Below are positions 17,201 to 23,096 of a stretch of DNA of 25,868 bases, in pieces (position 1 is the first letter of the stretch; each line of letters opens with the position of its first letter). A program made the position numbers and the translations under genes. The notes under the pieces were generated by a model that made no database searches, had not been told where the DNA came from, and saw nothing but the letters and a program-made list of their open reading frames with translations. Source of the stretch: Tharpella sp964457755 (GTDB lineage: Bacteria > Desulfobacterota > Anaeroferrophillalia > Anaeroferrophillales > Tharpellaceae); NCBI GenBank assembly GCA_964457755.1, contig CAYWGC010000043.1:1-25868 (forward strand), written 5' to 3'.

Positions 17201-17382
17201 CTGCAAAAGGCCGCAAAGCCCGGGTTAATCCGGTGCTTTGTAAAGGTGATGGTCTCTGTAATGCCAAGTGTCCAACCAATGCGATTGTCTTAAAGCACTT
17301 TACTGATGAAGAGCTTATCAGCCAGATTGATGCGGCGTGTACTAAAGAAGATATCCTGCAGCAGATTGACGCTGCGGTTTAA
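14254..17382 (+). CDS. bamE: BamE, HdrA-like flavin subunit with selenocysteine at residue 77
   Basis: 1042 residues when TGA 14482-14484 is read as Sec. Two frames (14254-14484 and 14572-17382) are in register with no other stop between them, and the TGA falls in NDCSM-U-ILSPKL, exactly where HdrA proteins have CSMCILSPKLV. Order: FAD Rossmann loop GGGISG near residue 30, the Sec site, ferredoxin motifs CTGCGTCVEYC (about 127) and CDICRGVC, the HdrA-typical insertion with CHCG, AACSPRT and REHCSWVH, a second flavin-type GGGIAG near residue 617, and two C-terminal [4Fe-4S] motifs near 960-1000. It is thus a tandem HdrA-type protein and the probable bifurcating flavin centre of the complex. 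GTG start with GAGGAG 12 bases upstream. Automated calling will split this gene or call it broken. Confidence 0.9.
14500..14517 (+). promoter_or_regulatory. SECIS-like hairpin of bamE
   Basis: CTGGTC (14500-14505) pairs with GGCCGG (14512-14517), including two G-U pairs, around the loop GAGGTC. The loop lies 21 bases after TGA 14482-14484 and contains GGUC, as in the E. coli fdhF element. This fits the bacterial SECIS spacing, but no folding was run. Confidence 0.6.
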
Positions 17383-17394
17383 TAAGGAGATAAA

Positions 17395-18162
17395 ATGAGT
17401 GCAGCAATTGAATTTAAGCCAAAAATATTAGGCTTTGTGTGCCACTGGTGAGCCTACGGGGCGGCTGACCTGGCTGGAGTTTCCAGACTACAATATGCAA
17501 GTGAAATCAGGCTTATTCGGGTGATGTGTTCCGGCAGAATCGATCTCGAATTCATCCTTAAAGCCTTTCTGAATGGACAGGATGGGGTCTTTGTCGGTGG
17601 TTGTAAATTAGATGAATGCAACTATATCACGCATGGCAATTACGACGCTTTGAGTAATGTCCACCTCTGTAAAAAAATAATGCAGCATATAGGCCTTGAT
17701 CCCGAAAGGCTGAGAATTGAGTTTATGTCGGGCGCTGACGGTGCGCTCCTGGCTGAATATACCGATGATTTTACCAGATCGGTAAAAGAACTGGGGCCTC
17801 TCGGTGAAGCCGAAGGCCTAAGTCCTGAAGATTTGCAATTAAAGCTCGAAGCCGTTAGAAAATTGGTTCCTTACATTAAGCTGGTCGAGAGGGAGCGGCT
17901 CCGGGTACCGGTTAAATCGAAAGCTGAGTATGATAAATTTTTCGAAAGTGATGAAACCAGCCGTTTGATTAAGGAGCTGATAACCGATAAATTATCGGTC
18001 AGTCAAATGCTCATGCATCTGCAGGAGAAACCTCTTTCAACTGGTGAAATTTCAAATCTTCTTGATCTTAACCCCTCTGAAGTTGCCAAACATATAGGTA
18101 ACTCATCGAGACAGGGCTTGATCAAATACGATGAAAACGGCAAGTGTTACGCTCTTGCTTAA
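17395..18162 (+). CDS. bamF: BamF, MvhD-like subunit with selenocysteine at residue 19
   Basis: 255 residues when TGA 17449-17451 is read as Sec. The start ATG 17395 has the good ribosome binding site AAGGAGAT just after the bamE stop. The N terminus reads KILGFVCHW-U-AYGAADLAG, and MvhD-family proteins have a [2Fe-2S]-binding Cys at this position (typical NWCSY). The rest of the MvhD motif follows: IRVMCSGRID and VGGCKLDECNY. BamF of Geobacter metallireducens is known as a selenocysteine protein. MvhD hands electrons to HdrA, so BamF should link BamE with the other redox modules. The C-terminal 90 residues resemble a winged-helix-like extension (TGEISNLLDLNPSEVAKHI). Without recoding only a truncated frame from 17521 is seen. 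Confidence 0.9.
17474..17486 (+). promoter_or_regulatory. SECIS-like hairpin of bamF
   Basis: CTGGA (17474-17478) pairs with TCCAG (17482-17486) around the loop GTT. The loop lies 27 bases after TGA 17449-17451, within the bacterial SECIS range. The stem is short and needs a folding check. Confidence 0.55.
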
Positions 18163-18179
18163 GGGCAGAATCTTTTTTT

Positions 18180-18244
18180 ACCACGAAGACACGAAGAGCA
18201 CGAAGAAAGGCTTTTCAACTTCGTGACTTTCGTGTCTTCGTGGT
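18180..18244. repeat. Dispersed palindromic intergenic repeat (CCACGAAGACACGAAG type)
   Basis: Outer arms 18180-18195 and 18229-18244 are exact inverted copies (ACCACGAAGACACGAA), and inner arms 18199-18205 and 18219-18225 (CACGAAG/CTTCGTG) continue the stem. Elements with this core are widely scattered between genes in Desulfobacterota genomes and related phyla. This copy lies inside the bam operon between bamF and bamG, followed by another GC-rich dyad (CCGGCTGCGCCGG, 18269-18281). It may lower read-through or stabilise the upstream transcript. Confidence 0.85.
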
Positions 18245-18312
18245 GTAATAATAAATACCTGTTTGGTTCCGGCTGCGCCGGGTTAGGGTGAAGAAAACTA
18301 GGAAAGTAACTT

Positions 18313-18765
18313 ATGGATAATGATAGAATCGACCAGATTATTGATAAGCATCATGGTGCCGCCAGTTCCCTGATTCAGGTGATGCTGGAGATCCAGAGTG
18401 AGCATCACTGGCTGCCCAAAGAGTCTTTAAAAAGGGTCAGCCAAAAATTGCAGGTCCCCTTAACCCAGATACTGCATATTGCCACATTCTATAAAGCCTT
18501 CAGCCTGGTGCCTAAAGGTCGCCACCAGGTTCATGTCTGCGTCGGTACAGCCTGCCATGTCCGTGGCGCCTCGCGGATTCTTGATACCTTGCAGGAGCTG
18601 ATTAAAATTAAACCAGGTGAAACCGATCTTGATCTTAATTACAGTCTCGAGACGGTCAACTGTGTTGGTTGCTGTGCTTTAGGCCCGGTCATGGAGATTG
18701 ATGGCAAAACTTACGGTAAAATGACACCGACTGAAACCATTGATATCTTAAAAAACTACGACTAG
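18313..18765 (+). CDS. bamG: BamG, NuoE-like [2Fe-2S] subunit
   Basis: 150 residues, the usual length of the 24-kDa-type complex I subunit. The thioredoxin-like fold carries the [2Fe-2S] ligands C76-x4-C81 (CVGTAC) and C117-x3-C121 (CVGCC). The N-terminal helical segment (DKHHGAASSLIQVMLEIQ) is typical of NuoE and HndA. With BamH it should form an NAD(H)-reactive module that connects NADH/NAD+ with the bifurcating flavin. It is set apart from bamF by 150 bases containing the palindromic repeat, the only large gap in the operon, so bamGHI may be partly expressed on its own. Confidence 0.88.
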   Translation: MDNDRIDQIIDKHHGAASSLIQVMLEIQSEHHWLPKESLKRVSQKLQVPLTQILHIATFYKAFSLVPKGRHQVHVCVGTACHVRGASRILDTLQELIKIKPGETDLDLNYSLETVNCVGCCALGPVMEIDGKTYGKMTPTETIDILKNYD

Positions 18766-18774
18766 GATAAAACT

Positions 18775-20700
18775 ATGCCACAAATAAATTCGTCTGAAGC
18801 ATTAGAGAAATTCAGACAGGAACTACTGACGAAAAATGACGCCGATACTCCTTGCATCTCGATTTGTGCCGGGGCTGGCTGTATCGCTTCCGGGGCTGGT
18901 GAAGTGATAACGGCTTTTAAAGCCGAGATTGAAAAACAGGGTCTGCAGGCGGGGGTCAATACCAAAGAGACCGGGTGTCCCGGGTTTTGTGAAAGAGGAC
19001 CCGTAGTCGTTATTTACCCCGAGGAGATCTGTTATCTTCAGGTAAAACCTGAAGATGTTGCCGAGATTGTGACAAAAACTATAAAAGAGAAAAAAGTTGT
19101 GGAGCGGCTCGTTTATTGCGATTCACTGACCGCTGAAAAAGCGCCGCTTGAGTCCGATATTCCCTTTTATAAGAATCAAAAGAGAAACCTTCTCGGCAGT
19201 AACATCAAGATCGACCCCAAAAGCATTGAAGACTATCTGGTCCTCGATGGTTATTCAGCCTTGAGCAAGGTTCTGACGCAGATGTCGGCTGAGAGTGTGG
19301 TTGAGGAGATCAAATTATCAAACCTGCGCGGTCGTGGCGGCGGTGGTTTTCCGGCTGGTAGAAAGTGGGAAGGTACCCGTAACGCTCCAGAGCCCGTTAA
19401 ATATGTGATCGTCAACGCCGATGAGGGTGATCCCGGTGCCTTTATGGATAGAGCTCTGCTCGAAGGCAACCCCCACTCAATCCTCGAAGGTTTGATTATT
19501 GGCGCTTATGCGATTGGCTCGCACGAAGGTTTTATCTATGTCCGTCAGGAGTATCCCCTGGCCGTTGAAAATATTAACCTCGCAATCATCCAGGCTCAAG
19601 AGTACGGTTTTTTAGGCAAAAACATCCTTGGTTCAGGCTTTGATTTTAAGGTCTCAGTGCATCAGGGGGCCGGCGCCTTTGTCTGTGGTGAATCGACGGC
19701 TCTGATGACGGCCATAGAGGGCCGGGTCGGGGAGCCGCGACCCAAATATATTCGTTCTAATATCAAAGGCCTTTGGGATAAACCCAGTGTCTTGAACAAT
19801 GTTGAGACCTGGGCTAATGTCCCGCTGATCATCAATAAAGGGGCGGAGTGGTTTACCCAATTTGGCACCGAAGGCAGTTCCGGCACCAAGATTTTCGCTC
19901 TCGTCGGTAAGATTAACAATACCGGCCTCGTCGAAGTTCCTATGGGCATCACCTTAAGAGATATTATCTATAAGATCGGTGGTGGTATCCCGGACGGCAA
20001 AAAGTTTAAAGCTGTCCAGACCGGGGGGCCCTCCGGAGGTTGTATTCCTGAGTCTTTACTCGATTTAGCGGTTGATTTTGACGAGCTTTCCAAAGCCGGT
20101 TCGATGATGGGTTCGGGTGGAATGATCGTCATGGATGAAGATACCTGCATGGTTGATGTGGCCAGGTACTTTATGGAATTTCTTGCCGATGAATCGTGTG
20201 GTAAATGTGTTCCCTGCCGTGAAGGTACCCGGCAGATGCTTAAAATTCTAACAAATATCACTGAAGGCCGGGGCAAAGAGGGCGATATCGAGCTTTTGGA
20301 AGAGCTCTCCGAAGTTGCCAAGGAGGCCGCCCTTTGTGCTTTAGGCAAGAGCGCTCCCAACTCATTTTTAAGTACCTTGCGCTACTTCCGGGATGAGTAT
20401 GAGGCCCATATCAAGGATAAACGTTGTCCGGCTCTCTCTTGTAAAGAGCTTATTAACTTCTATATCGATCCGGAAAAATGTCAGGCCTGTGGGGCTTGCC
20501 TGAAAAAGTGCCCGGCCGACGCCATTATCGGCGGCAAGAAGCTGATTCATATAGTCGATCAGGACAAATGCACAAAATGCGGCACCTGCTTTGAGGTCTG
20601 TCCCACAAAATTTAGCGCCGTAACCAAGCTCTCCGGCGAACCGGTTCCGGCTCCAGTTCCTGAAGCAGAGAGAACCGTAGTCAAGAAGGACAAAAAATAA
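18775..20700 (+). CDS. bamH: BamH, NuoF-like NADH-binding flavoprotein
   Basis: 641 residues, longer than NuoF because of extra ferredoxin domains, as in HydB/HndC/NfnB-like diaphorase subunits. Order: an N-terminal [2Fe-2S] thioredoxin-like domain (C31, C36, C68, C72), the NADH/FMN site GRGGGGFPAGRKW at 186-198 with VNADEGDPGAFMDR downstream, the N3-type [4Fe-4S] ligands C475, C478 and C481 (CGKCVPC) plus a later Cys near 521, and two C-terminal [4Fe-4S] motifs (CQACGACLKKCP and CTKCGTCFEVCP). It should exchange electrons between NAD(H) and the Bam complex. Its stop overlaps the bamI start by one base (TAATG). Confidence 0.9.
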   Translation: MPQINSSEALEKFRQELLTKNDADTPCISICAGAGCIASGAGEVITAFKAEIEKQGLQAGVNTKETGCPGFCERGPVVVIYPEEICYLQVKPEDVAEIVTKTIKEKKVVERLVYCDSLTAEKAPLESDIPFYKNQKRNLLGSNIKIDPKSIEDYLVLDGYSALSKVLTQMSAESVVEEIKLSNLRGRGGGGFPAGRKWEGTRNAPEPVKYVIVNADEGDPGAFMDRALLEGNPHSILEGLIIGAYAIGSHEGFIYVRQEYPLAVENINLAIIQAQEYGFLGKNILGSGFDFKVSVHQGAGAFVCGESTALMTAIEGRVGEPRPKYIRSNIKGLWDKPSVLNNVETWANVPLIINKGAEWFTQFGTEGSSGTKIFALVGKINNTGLVEVPMGITLRDIIYKIGGGIPDGKKFKAVQTGGPSGGCIPESLLDLAVDFDELSKAGSMMGSGGMIVMDEDTCMVDVARYFMEFLADESCGKCVPCREGTRQMLKILTNITEGRGKEGDIELLEELSEVAKEAALCALGKSAPNSFLSTLRYFRDEYEAHIKDKRCPALSCKELINFYIDPEKCQACGACLKKCPADAIIGGKKLIHIVDQDKCTKCGTCFEVCPTKFSAVTKLSGEPVPAPVPEAERTVVKKDKK

Positions 20701-21293
20701 TGAGTGAAATACTTTTAGAAATTGACGGAAAAGAGGTTAAAGCAAAAGCTGGGATGACCATCCTGGATGCTGCCAAAAGTGTAGGCATTTCAATTCCGAC
20801 CCTCTGTCACCATGAAGCCCTGGAACCCTTTGGCAGTTGTCGGCTTTGCTCGGTAGAGGTCGACGTGCGTGGTCGTACCAGCCTGGTTGCCGCCTGCGTC
20901 TATCCGGTAGCCAATAATATTCTAGTCAAAACCAGATCGGCCAAGATCGACAGAATTCGCAAAATAATTCTCGAACTTTACCTGGCTCATGCTCCAGATT
21001 CTTTCGTGCTACAAGATCTGGCCAAAGAGTATGGGGCTGATAAAGACCGTTTTGAAAAAGAGGCCTCATTCTGCATCCACTGCGGTCTTTGTGTCAGATA
21101 TTGTAATGAGGTTAAGCAGAAGAATGCCGTCGGCTTTGTTGACCGCGGCGGCCGTAAAGAGATCTGCTTTATTCCCGAAATCGCCGCGAAAGAGTGCTGG
21201 GACTGCAAAGAGTGTTTTCCGCTCTGCCCAACTGAGGCTCTGCAGGCAGCATACGTTCTCTCTCAGGCCCTATTTACTGCCCCCCCGGAATAG
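20700..21293 (+). CDS. bamI: BamI, ferredoxin-like subunit resembling the NuoG N terminus
   Basis: 197 residues. A plant-type [2Fe-2S] domain (C36, C47, C50, C66) is followed by the helical segment normally carrying the His-Cys cluster, and by two [4Fe-4S] motifs, C125/C128/C131/C135 (CIHCGLCVRYC) and C166/C169/C172/C176 (CWDCKECFPLC). It corresponds to the N-terminal third of NuoG or to HydA-type wire domains without a catalytic part. Translationally coupled to bamH by a one-base overlap. It would carry electrons between BamH and the other subunits. Last gene of the operon, followed by a strong terminator. Confidence 0.87.
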   Translation: MSEILLEIDGKEVKAKAGMTILDAAKSVGISIPTLCHHEALEPFGSCRLCSVEVDVRGRTSLVAACVYPVANNILVKTRSAKIDRIRKIILELYLAHAPDSFVLQDLAKEYGADKDRFEKEASFCIHCGLCVRYCNEVKQKNAVGFVDRGGRKEICFIPEIAAKECWDCKECFPLCPTEALQAAYVLSQALFTAPPE

Positions 21294-21306
21294 AAGTGAA
21301 CATTAT

Positions 21307-21352
21307 AAAAGAGATAAAAAAGCCCGTAGACGCGGGTTTTTTTATCTCTTTT
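21307..21352. terminator. Bidirectional intrinsic terminator closing the bam operon
   Basis: The 20-bp arm 21307-21326 pairs with 21333-21352 (one G-T mismatch position) around a six-base loop, with A-rich and T-rich flanks on both sides, 14 bases after the bamI stop. Confidence 0.88.
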
Positions 21353-21374
21353 AATCGGGGACATCAGAGGAGGT

Positions 21375-21749
21375 ATGTTTCGAATGAGACTCAACGAGGA
21401 AGATAAATTGGAAGGGGCTCTTAGCGAGCAGCGGCGCGATAAAGATCTCCGCTCTAAAACCTATCGGGAACGAGCCCTTAAACTGTATCCGTGGATATGT
21501 GCCCGCTGTGGGCGCGAATTTGGCGGCAAAAAACTTCGTGAGTTGACCGTCCATCACAAGGATCATAATCACGACAACAATCCGCCGGACGGCAGCAATT
21601 GGGAACTGTTATGTCTCTACTGTCATGACTACGAGCACACGAAACACCCCGAAGAGATGATACCCGGCAAAAAGGGAAGTGTTAACTATAAACCATCCAC
21701 CACCCATCAGCCATTTGCCGGTCTCGACAAATGGCTGAAGAAAAAATAG
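21375..21749 (+). CDS. YajD family HNH nuclease-like protein
   Basis: 124 residues, close in length to E. coli YajD (115) and matching its core: ALKLYPWICARCGREF, then RELTVHHKDHNHDNNP, DGSNWELLCLYCHDYEH and a PFAGLDKW tail. Two CxxC pairs (CARC and CLYC) bind structural zinc, and the HH/H/N pattern is the HNH beta-beta-alpha metal site. The strong Shine-Dalgarno GAGGAGG (21367-21373) sits just before ATG 21375 and at better distance from ATG 21384, so the protein may start MRLNEED. YajD function is not established; it is a chromosomal HNH protein rather than a clear mobile-element nuclease. Confidence 0.88.
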   Translation: MFRMRLNEEDKLEGALSEQRRDKDLRSKTYRERALKLYPWICARCGREFGGKKLRELTVHHKDHNHDNNPPDGSNWELLCLYCHDYEHTKHPEEMIPGKKGSVNYKPSTTHQPFAGLDKWLKKK

Positions 21750-21767
21750 GAAAATATCAGTCACTAA

Positions 21768-21938
21768 TTATTTAGATTCTGAATAAAAAGCCAACATAAC
21801 ACCGGTTGCGATACCGACAAGAGACCATGACCATGGACTCGCAGACATAGCTCAGGTATTTCCGGCACATTTTACCACAAAGCCGACAACACAGCCGATT
21901 ACGGCACCTATGACAATTCCATAAAGATATTTTTTCAC
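21768..21938 (-). CDS. Small membrane selenoprotein, DUF6132-like, Sec at residue 29
   Basis: Reading TGA (21854-21852 on minus) as Sec gives 56 residues from GTG 21938: MKKYLYGIVIGAVIGCVVGF, then VVKCAGNT-U-AMSASPWSW and a second hydrophobic helix ending YSESK and TAA. The layout (transmembrane helix, C-x4-U, SxSPW, second helix) matches small DUF6132-type membrane proteins, which as I recall have GC-x4-C-PITSNP between two helices; here Sec replaces the second Cys. An in-frame TAA upstream leaves GTG 21938 as the only start; AAGG lies about 12 bases upstream. A clear SECIS-like hairpin follows the TGA. The role is unknown; a membrane thiol/selenol redox site is a reasonable guess. Standard gene callers miss it. 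Confidence 0.8.
21821..21840 (-). promoter_or_regulatory. SECIS-like hairpin of the small selenoprotein
   Basis: On the minus strand GAGTCCAT (21840-21833) pairs with ATGGTCTC (21828-21821), seven of eight positions, around the loop GGTC. It begins 11 bases after the TGA and its apical GGUC lies about 20-23 bases downstream, as expected for a bacterial SECIS. Confidence 0.7.
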
Positions 21939-21964
21939 GATAATCTTACCTTAAGATCATTTTT

Positions 21965-22444
21965 TTAAATTCTCTTTTGGCTGTCGCGTTCCTGGGCTCT
22001 TTGGGCGGAGCGCAGTTCAGCGTCCTGAAGGCGGCGTTTCTCCTCGTCACTTTCCAGGATCAGGGGTGGGACTTCCTGGCTTTTGCCATCTTTTTTGAGA
22101 GCGACAAAAGTAAGATAGGCTGACGCTGTATGGTGGCTCGCGCCGCTGATCATTTTCTCGCTCTCGACCCTAACCCCAATATCCATTGAGGTCCGTCCTA
22201 CTTTGTTCAGGGAGGCGGTTAGGGTGACTAGATCCCCGACATAGACCGGATAGTGAAAGTCAAGGCGGTCGATCGAGGCGGTGACCGCATTGCTGCGGGC
22301 GTGGCGAATAGCGACGACGCCGGCCGCATTATCGATCAATTTCATAATAACTCCACCGTGAATATTACCGGCCGGATTGGCATCCTGCGGCTGCATGACA
22401 TGTGAGAGGGTCACCATACTCTCGCTGACTTTTTTCCCTTCCAT
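21965..22444 (-). CDS. Acyl-CoA thioesterase, hot-dog fold (YciA/BFIT-like)
   Basis: 159 residues from ATG 22444, chosen because AAGGAG lies seven bases upstream; the frame is open further to 22483 without a ribosome binding site. The signature is MQPQDANPAGNIHGGVIMKLIDNAAG, in two parts: QDANPAGNIHGG (catalytic Asn/Asp region) and IMKLIDNAAG (hot-dog helix). ASIDRLDFHYPVYVGDLV and a C-terminal AYLTFVALKKDGK strand follow. These enzymes hydrolyse acyl-CoA to free acid and CoA in the cytosol. The substrate length cannot be read. The C-terminal tail is charged and repetitive (RSAQRAQERDSQKR). A link to aryl-CoA metabolism from the nearby bam operon is possible but unproven. Confidence 0.88.
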   Translation of the reverse strand: MEGKKVSESMVTLSHVMQPQDANPAGNIHGGVIMKLIDNAAGVVAIRHARSNAVTASIDRLDFHYPVYVGDLVTLTASLNKVGRTSMDIGVRVESEKMISGASHHTASAYLTFVALKKDGKSQEVPPLILESDEEKRRLQDAELRSAQRAQERDSQKRI

Positions 22445-22825
22445 TGATAGCTCCTTCTCTAGATATTTATTTCGAAACTCCAAGCATTATAACGACCAGG
22501 GTCACTTGCCGGGCCGCAAAGCACAAAGAAACAACGGGCGGCTATTCCCGGTCTAGTGCACCCGAAGGTTCGGCGATTTTTTGCCGATAAAGCTATTGAG
22601 GGAAGAGTGATTAAATAGATCAACCTCATTTCCCCCACAGTAACAGGCTTAACCAAAAGGTTACGAACAATTTAATTTTACCCCGACCCCAATTAACGTG
22701 CGTCTCCCATTTTAACGGTAAAAGAGATCTCCAATCTGTTTCGAGTGGGGTCATTGTTGGACAAAGGGCGACCGTGTCACGCTGTGTAACGTCCATCTAA
22801 CGTGGAGCTAGGGGCGGGTAAATCG

Positions 22826-22889
22826 GGGGACACCATACCAGTTTTCTAAAATATTGCTGCGTTCATAAATTAACTAGTATGGTGTCCCC
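22826..22889. repeat. REP-like inverted repeat (GGGGACACCATAC type)
   Basis: GGGGACACCATACCAGTT (22826-22843) and AACTAGTATGGTGTCCCC (22872-22889) are inverted copies with one mismatch, 28 bases apart. Palindromes with this core often accompany REP-associated tyrosine transposases (IS200-like); no transposase gene is present here. Confidence 0.7.
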
Positions 22890-22931
22890 GTATTTCCCCT
22901 TTGTAAATCGAGAGTATTGTTTTGAAATGAT

Positions 22932-22968
22932 GAAACCGGGGCTGAATGAGATCCAGGCCCGGTTTTTC
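22932..22968 (+). terminator. Terminator-like hairpin
   Basis: GAAACCGGGGC pairs with GCCCGGTTTTTC (one bulged G), giving a GC-rich stem followed on the plus strand by TTTTT. No plus-strand gene ends just before it, so its purpose is unclear. Confidence 0.45.
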
Positions 22969-23038
22969 ATTAACTGAATTATTGCAGGGATAGCAATATT
23001 TACTGGATATACCTTTCAAACGTGTCAATCTGTAAACA

Positions 23039-23064
23039 TGGCTTGACAATTTATCGTCAAGCCA
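23039..23064 (-). terminator. Hairpin downstream of the minus-strand secreted-protein gene
   Basis: TGGCTTGAC (23039-23047) and GTCAAGCCA (23056-23064) form a 9-bp stem about 33 bases after the stop at 23097. There is no long T run, so terminator function is tentative. Confidence 0.45.
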
Positions 23065-23096
23065 CTTCTATACATTCTGTATACGGTTACAGAAAC

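Larger units (their letters stand above)
22445..23096. other. 650-base gene-free region with repeats and hairpins
   Basis: No convincing gene. It holds the REP-like palindrome (22826-22889), a terminator-like hairpin (22932-22968), a hairpin after the minus-strand gene (23039-23064), and on the minus strand the string GGGGTCGGGGTAAAATTA, similar in style to sequences flanking REP-associated transposase genes. Probably the scar of a lost mobile element. Confidence 0.5.

Noticed and set aside
17395..17520. bamF starting at the in-frame GTG 17521
   Set aside because: This would delete the conserved N terminus of MvhD; ATG 17395 has a proper ribosome binding site and only the Sec TGA interrupts.
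22459..22656. 65-residue minus-strand frame upstream of the thioesterase
   Set aside because: Cys/Arg/Phe-rich product without domain, no ribosome binding site, overlaps the thioesterase leader.
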